Source: Rhizobium lusitanum (GTDB lineage: Bacteria > Pseudomonadota > Alphaproteobacteria > Rhizobiales > Rhizobiaceae). From it: a DNA stretch of 64,000 nucleotides. Under the pieces are notes generated by a model. The model saw only the letters and a program-made list of their open reading frames with translations, ran no database searches and was not told the DNA's origin. The first letter of the stretch is position 1. Every line of letters starts with the position of its first letter. Position numbers and translations under genes: made by a program. Positions 35,591 through 44,115 of the stretch are shown here, piece after piece. The stretch covers positions 3,213,001 to 3,277,000 of the forward strand of contig NZ_CP050308.1 in the NCBI RefSeq assembly GCF_014189535.1, read 5' to 3'.

Positions 35591-36235
35591 ATGAACCCGG
35601 AAAAACCTGCCCGCATCGAATTTCGCAAGCAGCCGAAACAGGAGCGCAGCATTCAGCGCGTCGATATCATCCTGGCGGCGGGCGCGCAGCTTATCGCGGA
35701 AAAAGGCGTTAGCGCCATGAAGATGACGGAGCTTGCGGCCGTGGCCGGCGTGCCGATCGGTTCCGTCTACCAGTATTTTCCTGAAAAGGCGGCGATCGTC
35801 ACGGCATTGTTCGAACGCCACGCGCTTCTTGTGCAGCAGAAGACGACGGAAGCCTTCGCCAGCGTGAGATCGCTCGATCATGCCGTTGATCTCGTTTGCG
35901 GCATGGTCGACTGGTACTACCGCGAGTTCCGTGGTGATCCGACCTATATGGGCGTGTGGCTTGGGACGGAAATGGACGGGGATTTGTTGAAACTCAACAT
36001 TCAGCACAGCAATCGTGTCGCCGAGATTTTTCTCGAGGGTATCGAACCCTTCCTCCCGACCAGTAGTTCCATCGATCTTCAGGCCCGCACCCAGCTCTTC
36101 AGCCACCTGATCGGCGCTTCCGTCCGCCTCGCCATCATGAGCGACAAGGGGCTGGCGGTCCGCATGCTCAACGAATGGAAGCAGGTAATCCGGGCGACGC
36201 TGCTTACGGAGCCAACAGTAGGCAGTAGGCAGTAG
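35591..36235 (+). CDS. TetR family transcriptional regulator
   Basis: A 214-residue regulator. The HTH is ERSIQRVDIILAAGAQLIAEKGVSAMKMTELAAVAGVPIGSVYQYFPEKAAI; the rest is the helical ligand domain. It has a basic N-terminus (KPARIEFRKQPKQERS). An inverted repeat upstream may be an autoregulatory operator. Ligand and regulon are unknown. It is convergent with the next LysR gene, and a GGCAGTAG/CTACTGCC hairpin lies at the junction. Confidence 0.9.
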   Translation: MNPEKPARIEFRKQPKQERSIQRVDIILAAGAQLIAEKGVSAMKMTELAAVAGVPIGSVYQYFPEKAAIVTALFERHALLVQQKTTEAFASVRSLDHAVDLVCGMVDWYYREFRGDPTYMGVWLGTEMDGDLLKLNIQHSNRVAEIFLEGIEPFLPTSSSIDLQARTQLFSHLIGASVRLAIMSDKGLAVRMLNEWKQVIRATLLTEPTVGSRQ

Positions 36236-36251
36236 GGTTTGAGCTACTGCC
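36228..36251. terminator. Bidirectional hairpin between TetR and LysR genes
   Basis: GGCAGTAG (36228-36235) pairs with CTACTGCC (36244-36251) around 8 bases, at the convergent stops. It is preceded by a short tandem AGTAGGC repeat (36217-36237). Confidence 0.55.
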
Positions 36252-36259
36252 TATAATTC

Positions 36260-37213
36260 TCACCAGCCCGGGAGAATATGCCCTGCGCGCAGGCGTGGAT
36301 AGGAGCGTGTGAAGGTCTTCACCTCGCCATCGAGATCATCGTCGATCGCCGCCGGCGTGATGTTATCGAGGCAGGCAGAGATATGGGCGGTGATGGCGTT
36401 CATCAATGATACAGAGACGCCTGGCCGCTTCATGATGCCGATCTGCACTGGCGGCAGGGGCGGGAAGCCGTCGGCCTGATTGAGCACCTTCATACCGGTG
36501 CGCAGCGCCGATTCCGGCATCACCGAAACCGCCATGCCGGCAAGCACCGCCGCGGCGACTACCGTGCAGGACCAGCTTGTGAACAGGATCTGATAGTCGC
36601 GACCGCTGGCATCGAGCGCCGAGCAGGCAAGCTGCCGCCATTGACAATCCCGTCGTCCAACGGCGAGCGGAATGGGCGCGTCATCGCGGAGGGGATGATT
36701 GGCCGAACCAACCCAGCAGAGCGGCTCGGTCCGCACCACATCCGACATTCTCTCACGCGGATTATGGGTCACCAGCGCGATATCGAGCTCGCCGCGATGC
36801 ATGCGCTCGGAAAGATCGGCGGAGGGTTCGCAGACGATATAGAGTTCGACATTCGGATGCGTCTTTGCGAAGCGACCGATGATCTCCGGCATGTAGCGGT
36901 CGGCATAATCGTCGGGCGTGCCGATGCGCAGCGTGCCCTCCAGCCGGTTATCGTCGAAGGCGGCGATCGCCTCGTTGTTCAGGCGGATGATGCGGCGGGC
37001 ATAGTTGAGCAGCTTTTCGCCCTCGGCCGTCAGCCGGTTGCCGCGGCCGTCCTTGATAAACAGCTGCTTGCCGACGCGCTCTTCCAGCCGGCGCATCTGC
37101 ATGGAAACCGCCGACTGCGTCTTGAACACCCGATCGGCGGCCTTGGTGAAGCTGCCGGAATCCACGATGGCGATGAAGGTCTGCAACTGATCGTTATCAA
37201 GCGGCGCGGACAT
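36260..37213 (-). CDS. LysR family transcriptional regulator
   Basis: A 317-residue LysR-type regulator. The HTH is DNDQLQTFIAIVDSGSFTKAADRVFKTQSAVSMQMRRLEERVG; the effector domain runs from about residue 92 (GTLRIGTPDDYADRYMPEIIG). GGTGAG precedes the ATG. An ATGTTT-N8-AAACAT repeat at 37237-37256 lies just upstream and may be its autoregulatory site. The next gene upstream is a DUF1127 gene on the opposite strand, so a target is not obvious. Confidence 0.9.
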   Translation of the reverse strand: MSAPLDNDQLQTFIAIVDSGSFTKAADRVFKTQSAVSMQMRRLEERVGKQLFIKDGRGNRLTAEGEKLLNYARRIIRLNNEAIAAFDDNRLEGTLRIGTPDDYADRYMPEIIGRFAKTHPNVELYIVCEPSADLSERMHRGELDIALVTHNPRERMSDVVRTEPLCWVGSANHPLRDDAPIPLAVGRRDCQWRQLACSALDASGRDYQILFTSWSCTVVAAAVLAGMAVSVMPESALRTGMKVLNQADGFPPLPPVQIGIMKRPGVSVSLMNAITAHISACLDNITPAAIDDDLDGEVKTFTRSYPRLRAGHILPGW

Positions 37214-37236
37214 GGGCTCACCTATAAGAGAGTTTG

Positions 37237-37256
37237 ATGTTTACCATTAGAAACAT
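37237..37256. promoter_or_regulatory. Inverted repeat upstream of LysR gene
   Basis: ATGTTT and AAACAT with an 8-bp spacer, 24 bp before the LysR start and in the gap shared with the DUF1127 gene. Confidence 0.35.
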
Positions 37257-37409
37257 TCGTTGGACTGATCAATAGGTATTTGGCATCCTCCTAATGCAAA
37301 TCAGCATACCAATCGACAGACTTCCTGCTGAATTCCTCCCAGCCAACCCCTTTCCCGCCCCACCGGGAAGGGGCTCGGCTAGCCCGTGCCTGAAGGAAAG
37401 GACCTTGAA

Positions 37410-37709
37410 ATGAGCACGACAGACCGGACACTACATCTCGGCCACGCAAGGCCGTCGCTGCCCCTGACGGCACGCCTGACGCTTGCTTTCGAAAAGATGG
37501 CTAAGGTCTGGCGCGCATACCGCAACCGCCGCGAGATCAACTATCTGCATGATCTGAACGACAGCCAGCTGATGGATATCGGCCTGACGCGGCAGGAGCT
37601 GAGATCGGCTCTGGCCACCTCGACCTTCTTCGAGGATCCATCTTGCAATTTGAGCAATTCAGCGCGTCACCGCGCGCGCCTCTTCGGCCTCGACGCCATC
37701 CGTCGTTGA
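37410..37709 (+). CDS. DUF1127 domain protein
   Basis: A 99-residue protein. Residues 35-72 (WRAYRNRREINYLHDLNDSQLMDIGLTRQEL) form the DUF1127 (YjiS-like) helical motif. Basic residues dominate. GAAAGGA lies 9 bases before the ATG. In alphaproteobacteria such proteins affect RNA turnover, phosphate response and adhesion; a role here is inference. A strong terminator follows. Confidence 0.85.
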   Translation: MSTTDRTLHLGHARPSLPLTARLTLAFEKMAKVWRAYRNRREINYLHDLNDSQLMDIGLTRQELRSALATSTFFEDPSCNLSNSARHRARLFGLDAIRR

Positions 37710-37761
37710 CGCCGGTCAAACGTTTCCCCGCAGGGTGATAGCCAATGAGCCCTGCTTCTTG

Positions 37762-37800
37762 CCCGGTGTTCGGCCCAGTGCCGACACCGGGTTTTTTCTT
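37762..37800 (+). terminator. Strong Rho-independent terminator after DUF1127 gene
   Basis: CCCGGTGTTCGGC (37762-37774) pairs with GCCGACACCGGG (37780-37791) with one bulged T, followed by TTTTTTCTTTTT. Confidence 0.9.
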
Positions 37801-37902
37801 TTTAGAGAGCAGCTTCGAACGACGAAAAGACACTCGCGGAAATTGCCATGTGTTTCGAATGCCTTATGTTACGACCGATCTAAGACGCGGGAGGCTATGA
37901 CA

Positions 37903-38475
37903 ATGGCGACGGTAATCCTTTTTCATTCCGTCTATGGATTGCGCTCCCTTGAGCACGAGGCCGTCGAGCGCTTGCAGGCCGCCGGTCACAAGGCATTTGC
38001 GCCCGATCTCTATGATGGTTTGGTCGCCCGTTCGATCGATGAAGGTTTCAAGCTCAAGGACGAGATCGGCTGGGCGACCATTTGCGAGCGCGCCGAATGG
38101 GCGATCGCCGGCTTGCCCGCCTCAACCGTCCTGGGCGGATTTTCCATGGGCGCCGCTGTTGCGGCAAGTCTCTGGCCAAAGCGACCTCAGACTGCGGGTA
38201 TCCTCTTCCTGCATGGTATTGCCGAGATTGCGGGCAATGCTCGTAAGGGCCTGCCCTTGCAGCTTCATCTCGCCAACCCCGATCCTTTCGAGCCGGCGGA
38301 GGATGTCGCCGCCTGGCGGTCGGCTGCCGCACAATCCGGGATTTCCGCCGATATCTTGACCTATCCCGGCGGCGGCCACCTTTATACCGATGCCAGCCTG
38401 CCCGACTATGATGCCAAGGCGACTGATCTGACATGGAGCCGTGTCCTCAGCTTCCTCGACACCATCGAGACCTAG
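37903..38475 (+). CDS. Dienelactone hydrolase-like alpha/beta hydrolase
   Basis: A 190-residue hydrolase. It opens ATVILFHSVYGLRSLEHEAVERLQAAGHKAFAPDLY; the nucleophile elbow is G-G-F-S-M-G (VLGGFSMGAAVAA), with Asp in ANPDPFEPAED and His in GGGHLYTD. DLH itself uses Cys at this elbow, so Ser here is notable. GGGAGG precedes; ATG 37903 gives the better spacing (8 bases) than 37897. Monocistronic. Substrate unknown. Confidence 0.85.
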   Translation: MATVILFHSVYGLRSLEHEAVERLQAAGHKAFAPDLYDGLVARSIDEGFKLKDEIGWATICERAEWAIAGLPASTVLGGFSMGAAVAASLWPKRPQTAGILFLHGIAEIAGNARKGLPLQLHLANPDPFEPAEDVAAWRSAAAQSGISADILTYPGGGHLYTDASLPDYDAKATDLTWSRVLSFLDTIET

Positions 38476-38600
38476 GCTTGAACTGAAAATGGTTGTCGCT
38501 TAAATTATCGGCACCCGTCATTCGAACAGGATGTGTGCCGCAATGGATTTTAACCCGATCACAATGCCTTCCAGCCTTGTTACCGGGGAATTCCATATCC

Positions 38601-40220
38601 ATGCCTGCATCCATCACACTTTCCAATCTTTCGTGGTCTACGCCTGACGGCCGACCGCTTTTTTCCAATCTCGATCTGAGTTTCGGCGCCGAGCGCACCG
38701 GCCTTGTCGGCCGCAACGGCGTCGGGAAGACGACGCTTCTCCAGCTCATTGCCGGTGAGCTACGATCCCAATCCGGGGTGATATCCTTCGCGGGCAACCT
38801 CGGCGTCCTTCGCCAGAGCGTCCAGATCGAGCCTGATGAAACCATCGCCGATCTCTTCCATATAGGAGAAGTGCTAGCCGTTCTGCGTCGTGCAGACGCG
38901 GGCGAGGCAACGGCCGAGGAGCTGGCTCTAGCGGACTGGACGCTGGAAGCGCGGATCGCCTTCGCGCTCGATCGCGCCGGCTTGGATGCGGAGCCTCAGA
39001 CACGGCTTGCGACGCTGTCGGGCGGCCAGCGTACGCGCGCCGGCCTTGCGGCGCTGATCTTCACTGAGCCTGATTTTCTCGTTCTCGATGAGCCGACCAA
39101 CAATCTGGATCGTGAGGGCAGGGAGGCCGTGATCGCGTTGCTTGCAAGCTGGCGCGGCGGGGCGATCGTCGTCAGCCATGACCGGGAATTGCTCGACACG
39201 GTAGATGTCATCGTCGAACTGACCTCGCTCAGTGCCACGCGCTATGGCGGTAACTGGAGCCGCTACCGCGAGAGCAAGGCACTCGAACTCGCAGCAGCGG
39301 AACACGATCTTGCCGATGCCGAAAAGCGCGTCGCTGAGGTTGCCCGCGCTGCGCAGGCGACGGTGGAGCGGCAGGCGCGAAAAGATCGCATGGGTAAGAA
39401 GAAGGCCGCCAAGGGTGGCATTCCGCGCATCCTGTTGGGCGGAAGGAAAGAGCGGAGCGAAATGACGAGCGGCGAACATGCGCGTCTTGCCGAACGCCAG
39501 CGAGTGGAAGTGCTTGAGGAGGCCACTGCCGCCCGTCGTCGCATCGAAATCCTCCAGCCTTTGTCCGTCAGGCTTCCGCCGACCGGGCTGCCGGCCAACA
39601 AGATCGTCCTGAAGATAGACAGCGTAACCGCCGGCTATCGGCCGGACCAACCGATCATCGGCGATCTCTCCTTTGATATCACGGGCCCGGAGCGGATCGC
39701 TGTCACCGGCGCGAATGGTTCGGGCAAGACCACGTTGCTGGTGCTGATCTCCGGAGAGCTTAAACCCTGGACGGGGACGGTGCGTGCAATGACGACGCTT
39801 TCCATGCTCGACCAGCGGGTCAGCTTGCTTGATCCGTCTCTCTCGATCCGCGATAATTTCCGGCGGATCAACCCGCAAGCGGATGAAAATGCCTGCCGCG
39901 CTGCCCTTGCGCGCTTCATGTTCCGGGCGGATGCGGCACTTCAGTTGGTCTCCACGCTCAGCGGCGGGCAATTGCTGCGCGCCGGTCTGGCCTGCGTCCT
40001 TGGCGGACCGACTCCGCCCTCACTGTTGATCCTCGACGAACCGACAAACCATCTCGACATCGATTCCATTGCCGCCGTTGAAGTGGGGCTGCGTGCCTAT
40101 GATGGCGCGCTTCTGGTCGTCAGCCATGATGAGGTTTTTCTGGAGAGTATCGGGATCTCGCGTCGGCTGAAGCTGTCGGCGCGGTCTAATTCAGGCTCTT
40201 CCGGAAATATGCATGCGTGA
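38601..40220 (+). CDS. ABC-F family ATPase (duplicated ABC domains)
   Basis: A 539-residue soluble protein with two ABC ATPase domains and no membrane segments. Walker A motifs are GRNGVGKTT and GANGSGKTT, signatures LSGGQRTR and LSGGQLLR, and Walker B segments FLVLDEPTNNLD and LLILDEPTNHLD. A basic linker (RQARKDRMGKKKAAKGGIP) joins them, as in ABC-F proteins that act on ribosomes. The ATG at 38601 begins the first domain. The subfamily could be Uup/YheS-like or a ribosome-protection type. Its last 35 bases overlap the end of the convergent methyltransferase gene. Confidence 0.9.
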   Translation: MPASITLSNLSWSTPDGRPLFSNLDLSFGAERTGLVGRNGVGKTTLLQLIAGELRSQSGVISFAGNLGVLRQSVQIEPDETIADLFHIGEVLAVLRRADAGEATAEELALADWTLEARIAFALDRAGLDAEPQTRLATLSGGQRTRAGLAALIFTEPDFLVLDEPTNNLDREGREAVIALLASWRGGAIVVSHDRELLDTVDVIVELTSLSATRYGGNWSRYRESKALELAAAEHDLADAEKRVAEVARAAQATVERQARKDRMGKKKAAKGGIPRILLGGRKERSEMTSGEHARLAERQRVEVLEEATAARRRIEILQPLSVRLPPTGLPANKIVLKIDSVTAGYRPDQPIIGDLSFDITGPERIAVTGANGSGKTTLLVLISGELKPWTGTVRAMTTLSMLDQRVSLLDPSLSIRDNFRRINPQADENACRAALARFMFRADAALQLVSTLSGGQLLRAGLACVLGGPTPPSLLILDEPTNHLDIDSIAAVEVGLRAYDGALLVVSHDEVFLESIGISRRLKLSARSNSGSSGNMHA

Positions 40221-40968
40221 ACGAGCCGGAATAGATATAGCAAATCTTCTCGGGCTTATCCGCCATGAATTCGTCGCAAGCTTTTTTGACCCCGGGCAAA
40301 TGGTTCCAACCATCCGGATTGATGCTTGGATCGCAGTAATCGTCAATAAGGCAAACGGCTCCTCTGGAAAGGCGGGGATACACATATTTCAGGCTAACCA
40401 ATATCGAATCGTAGAGATCGCCATCCAGGTACGCAAAGCATATCGTCTCCGGCAAGCCTTGTGAGAGAGTGTCCTCAAACCATCCTTTGTGGATGACAGG
40501 CGGCTCCAGGCCATGGGCCGCAAAATTATTGATCAGCACATCCTGCGATGTTGCCAGATCGCCTTTCTTGTAGGAGTTTCCATCTTCGCTTCGAGCGGAC
40601 GGAAGCCCCTCGAAACTGTCATAAACATGCAGTTTCTTATCGGAATTGAAGCTGTTTATGACTTTTGTGATGAGCACGGATGATTGGCCCTCATTGCAGC
40701 CAACCTCGACCAGATCTCCATCTATGTCATAGGCAAGCGCCTGAGAAACGAGATGGTACATGTTTATTCTCTGCTCCACATTCGTGGAAATTCCCGAACG
40801 GGTCGGCGAAAATTTAAGGCCGGTGAATTTGTAGATCGATCGGTCGATCATATCGGCAGTGTTGGCGTTAATCCCCAACCGCCTCGTGAGCAAATTGAGA
40901 AACCTGTCGATGTTGGACGATCGCCGTATTTGCCAGTCGAAGTCTCTCGTGATGAAGAAATTGTCCAT
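40186..40968 (-). CDS. TylF/MycF-family O-methyltransferase
   Basis: A 260-residue SAM methyltransferase of the macrocin O-methyltransferase family. The SAM motif is GDLVEVGCNEGQSSVLI; the Mg-binding region is CLIDDYCDPSINPDGWN, and AYLDGDLYDSILVSLKYVYPRL precedes it. GGAGGG lies 5 bases before ATG 40968. Its GC content and codon use are visibly lower than its neighbours, and the AT-rich gap upstream suggests acquired DNA. TylF relatives methylate sugars in antibiotics or surface polysaccharide; the target is unknown. It overlaps the ABC-F gene tail to tail by 35 bases. Confidence 0.87.
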   Translation of the reverse strand: MDNFFITRDFDWQIRRSSNIDRFLNLLTRRLGINANTADMIDRSIYKFTGLKFSPTRSGISTNVEQRINMYHLVSQALAYDIDGDLVEVGCNEGQSSVLITKVINSFNSDKKLHVYDSFEGLPSARSEDGNSYKKGDLATSQDVLINNFAAHGLEPPVIHKGWFEDTLSQGLPETICFAYLDGDLYDSILVSLKYVYPRLSRGAVCLIDDYCDPSINPDGWNHLPGVKKACDEFMADKPEKICYIYSGSFTHAYFRKSLN

Positions 40969-41338
40969 ATTACCCTCCAATTTTATGGTCAAAATCCATT
41001 ACCGGCAAAGATCGAAAGGCAACCGTCAGTATGCTGGAGTATATTTCTCTGCCTTCATCAATATTGTTGTCCGCACATGAAAAAAGTCAAGAGATTTGCA
41101 CAAAAACTAGTCTCGTTGCTTTGTTTTATCCTTTGCTTGCGTAAATCATATGCAAATCCGTGAAGCCGGAATTTCGGCTGGCGGCGTACACGGCCACAAA
41201 CGCCATGCAGGCTCGGCCTGACGTCTGTCGGCCACAGTTATTTGCCATTTTGTCGTTGATGCGGAACTCCAGCGGTGGCACGCGGAGGTAACCGAGGAAG
41301 CGTCATAAGCTTCGGACGGACAAGAGTTTCGGCAAGAC
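40969..41338. other. Intergenic region without a supported gene
   Basis: About 370 bp. The first 190 bp are AT-rich, upstream of the methyltransferase, and probably hold its promoter. The rest has no frame with convincing codon use, no RNA structure and no repeat I can call. Confidence 0.6.
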
Positions 41339-41545
41339 TCAATCAATTTGCCAAGACTGAGGCCAATCATCGAAGCTCTCGATCGGCACTGTGTCACATG
41401 GGAGGGTATACAGTGGCTCTGCAGGGAGGTCGTTCAACCGGATGACCAGCGCCCCTTCGCATGGATCGACAGCCGTAAAGACGAATTCCGCATCATCCGT
41501 CTTTTTCCAACGAAGATTGCATTGCAGAAACGACTTTGTGGCCAT
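41339..41545 (-). CDS. Small hypothetical protein
   Basis: A 68-residue protein (MATKSFLQCNLRWKKTDDAE ... FDDWPQSWQID) with acidic character, several aromatic residues and no signal or membrane segment. It lies 33 bp after the DUF937 gene on the same strand and reads in a codon pattern like its neighbours. The ribosome site is weak; an alternative start at 41569 would add 8 residues. I do not recognise a family. Confidence 0.55.
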   Translation of the reverse strand: MATKSFLQCNLRWKKTDDAEFVFTAVDPCEGALVIRLNDLPAEPLYTLPCDTVPIESFDDWPQSWQID

Positions 41546-41578
41546 GTCTTCTACCGCGAGACCCGCCAATCTTCACGC

Positions 41579-42445
41579 CTATTTCGGCGCGGACTTACTT
41601 TCCGCCGGCTTGTAGCTGTCGAAGATCGCTTCCATGTTCTTCTGATAGTTCTTCTGCACGTCCAGGCCACTGTCAAACATGGCGTTGAACATCTCGGTAT
41701 AGGCGGCCATGTCGACGCCGGGGGCCGCAGGCTTGGCTTTGGGCTCTTCCTTCGGCGGCTCTGGAGCCGTCGAGGTGTTGCGCATCATGTCCTGAAATGC
41801 CTTGGCGAAGGGATTGTCGAGAAAGGGATTGGCGACAGCGGGCTTTTCGCGCTGGGCCGCCTGCGCGCCGAACATCAGTTCCATCGCCTGGGTGAAGGGA
41901 TTGTCGAAGATGCTCGCCTGCGGCGTTGGCTGCTGCTTTGGCGCAAAGCCGATGCTCTGCAGCCAGTTCTGCATCATCTCGCCCATCGGCGCGTTGAGGA
42001 AAGGATTGGCCATCTGAGGCATCTGGCCGCTGGTTTCCTTGAACAGGCCGCCCATCAGCGCGTCGGCCATGACCGGCAGCATGCGCTTGTAGATATCCTG
42101 GCCGATGCCGGTCATCTGCGCGGCCTGCGCGGCTACGGCACGCGAGACCTCCTTGGAGCCGAACAGGCGCCCCAGCACGTTATTGCCGTCGGCAATCCCT
42201 TGCGGTGTGAAGGCCTTGCTCATGTCTTCGAAATATTTGGCATAATTGCCGGAGGTGATGTCCTGCATCACGCCCATGAAGTTGTAGGGGTCGCTCGCGC
42301 TGCGTTTGAACCCGGAAGAAAAGGCGGGCATCAGCGCCGCAATGGCCTTGGTCGCCTGTTCCTGCGCGAGGTTGAACTGCTTTGCCATCGCCTCGGTGGC
42401 TGCGCCGTTCTGTGCCTGCATCATCATGTCGAAGAGTGGCAGCAT
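41579..42445 (-). CDS. DUF937 domain protein
   Basis: A 288-residue soluble protein. The N-terminal half (MLPLFDMMMQAQNGAATEAMAKQFNLAQEQATKAIAALMPAF, then GNNVLGRLFGSKEVSRAVAAQAAQMTGI) is the DUF937 (YidB-like) fold. The C-terminal half is Met/Pro/Phe-rich with repeated NPF motifs (MANPFLNAP, DNPFTQAM, NPFLDNPFAKAF) and ends in a charged tail. GGAAGGAA lies 6 bases before the ATG. The function is unknown; the repeated NPF motifs suggest protein binding, which is inference. Confidence 0.85.
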   Translation of the reverse strand: MLPLFDMMMQAQNGAATEAMAKQFNLAQEQATKAIAALMPAFSSGFKRSASDPYNFMGVMQDITSGNYAKYFEDMSKAFTPQGIADGNNVLGRLFGSKEVSRAVAAQAAQMTGIGQDIYKRMLPVMADALMGGLFKETSGQMPQMANPFLNAPMGEMMQNWLQSIGFAPKQQPTPQASIFDNPFTQAMELMFGAQAAQREKPAVANPFLDNPFAKAFQDMMRNTSTAPEPPKEEPKAKPAAPGVDMAAYTEMFNAMFDSGLDVQKNYQKNMEAIFDSYKPAESKSAPK

Positions 42446-42573
42446 CGAAGTTCCTTCCCCCGCAATGAGGCCGCTTCTGAATCATGCGGCGCTTGATTCA
42501 GATAGTATAGCGGGAAAAAAGAGGGCGCATACCGGTTTCTATCGGTCGATCATTGCCGAGTTGGAGCCAGCCC

Positions 42574-43947
42574 TCAGTATTGATATTCCTCGAAGACCGG
42601 CTCGACCGACTGGTTCCAGCGGCCGTGATAGAGCATCAGCAGGTCGTCGGAGAGCGTGCCCTTCTTGGCGAGCACTTCCTCGAGCGGCGCCAGGAAGACG
42701 CTTTCGTCCTGGCCGTCGCTGTTCAGCCGCGCACGGCTCTTCAGGCCATTGCGGGAAATGCCGATGACATCGCGGGCGATGTCGAACAGGCTATGGCCCT
42801 TGATCACGGACTTCAGGCCCTGCACGGGCACGATATCGCGCAGCGCATTGACCTCTTCGAAGGTCCAGTCCTTGGTCAGTTCGTCGGCAGCAGTAAGGGC
42901 CGCGTCGTCGTAGAGCAGGCCGACCCAGAAGGCCGGCAATGCACAGATGCGCCGCCACGGGCCGCCGTCGGCACCGCGCATTTCCAGGAAGCGCTTGAGG
43001 CGCACATCCGGGAAGAGGGTGGAGAGATGGTTGGTCCAGTCGCCCATGGTCGGTTCCCACTCGGCGATCTCGCCCTTCAACGCGCCGTTCATGAACTGCC
43101 GGAAGGTGACATGGGTACAGTCGTGATAGTGACCGTCGCGAACGACGAAATACATGGGAATATCGAGCGCCCATTCGACATAGTCATGGAAGCCGAAATC
43201 GTCGCGGAAGGTAAAATCGAGCAGGCCGCCACGGCGGTTGTCGGTGTCCTTCCAGATCTCGCCGCGCCAGGAGGAGAGGCCGTTCGGCTTGCCCTCGGTG
43301 AAGGGCGAGGCAGCAAACAGCGCCGTTGCCAGCGATTGCAGCTTCATCGACACGCGCATCTTGCGGCGCATGTCTTCTTCGGAGGAGAAGTCAAGGTTCA
43401 CCTGGATCGTGCAGGTGCGATACATCATGTCGAGTCCCTCGGTGCCGACCTTCGGCATGTAGCGGCTCATGATGTCGTAACGCGATTTCGGCATGCGCGG
43501 CGTTTCGGCCAGCGTCCATTTCGGGCTGCCGCCAATGCCGAGGAAGCGGATGCCCATCGGCTCGGCGATCTCGCGCAGCGTCGCCAGGTGCTGGTTCGAT
43601 TCCTTGCAAGTCTGGTGAATGGTTTCGAGCGGGGCGCCCGAGAGTTCGAACTGGCCGCCGGGCTCGATGGAGATCGCGCCCATGCCGGTCGGCTCGGCCA
43701 GGCCGATGATGTTGTCGCGGTCGAGGATCGCATCCCAGCCGCTCTTGTCCTGCAGGCCCTTGAGGAGCGCGGAAATGCTGGCGTCACCCGCATAGGGCAC
43801 GGGGCTGTTGTCGGCACGGAAGAATACGAATTTCTCGTGCTCCGTGCCGATGCGGAACTGCTCCTCCGGCTTGTTGCCGGCGGCCAGATAAGCCGTCATG
43901 TCCGAGACCGAGGAGAGCGGAGTCTGGTCGGTAGTATCGCGCGCCAT
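42574..43947 (-). CDS. gshA: Glutamate-cysteine ligase (plant/alphaproteobacterial type)
   Basis: A 457-residue enzyme that joins Glu and Cys to form gamma-glutamylcysteine, the first step of glutathione synthesis. The GCS2 blocks are EEQFRIGTEHEKFVF, GMGAISIEPGGQFELSGAPLETIHQTCKE and MMYRTCTIQVNLDFSSEEDMRRKM. The length is that of the plant-like class found in rhizobia, not the 518-residue E. coli type. AAGGTAAT precedes the ATG. It lies alone between DUF937 and rsmE on the same strand. Confidence 0.94.
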   Translation of the reverse strand: MARDTTDQTPLSSVSDMTAYLAAGNKPEEQFRIGTEHEKFVFFRADNSPVPYAGDASISALLKGLQDKSGWDAILDRDNIIGLAEPTGMGAISIEPGGQFELSGAPLETIHQTCKESNQHLATLREIAEPMGIRFLGIGGSPKWTLAETPRMPKSRYDIMSRYMPKVGTEGLDMMYRTCTIQVNLDFSSEEDMRRKMRVSMKLQSLATALFAASPFTEGKPNGLSSWRGEIWKDTDNRRGGLLDFTFRDDFGFHDYVEWALDIPMYFVVRDGHYHDCTHVTFRQFMNGALKGEIAEWEPTMGDWTNHLSTLFPDVRLKRFLEMRGADGGPWRRICALPAFWVGLLYDDAALTAADELTKDWTFEEVNALRDIVPVQGLKSVIKGHSLFDIARDVIGISRNGLKSRARLNSDGQDESVFLAPLEEVLAKKGTLSDDLLMLYHGRWNQSVEPVFEEYQY

Positions 43948-44115
43948 GGTATTACCTTGATCTCGGAAAGAAGCCCGCGCAAGCCGTGGGCCGATTGGAT
44001 GGGTGATTGCAGCGAATTGAGGTACGGTGCAAGTGAATTTCTTTCAAGGGCCGTTCAAAAAAATAGGATCATCTATCCGGCACCCCTGCTCCCCATGGGA
44101 GGAGAGATGTTCACC

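Noticed and set aside
36217..36237. AGTAGGC tandem repeat as a possible CRISPR or VNTR
   Set aside because: Only three short units without spacers, and they merge with a terminator-like hairpin.
40186..41160. Mobile element around the TylF methyltransferase
   Set aside because: Composition is low, but I found no transposase, terminal inverted repeat or target duplication.
41146..41397. Minus-strand 83-codon frame
   Set aside because: Poor codon use, Arg/Ser/Cys-rich product, overlap with the better 68-residue frame, and no ribosome site.
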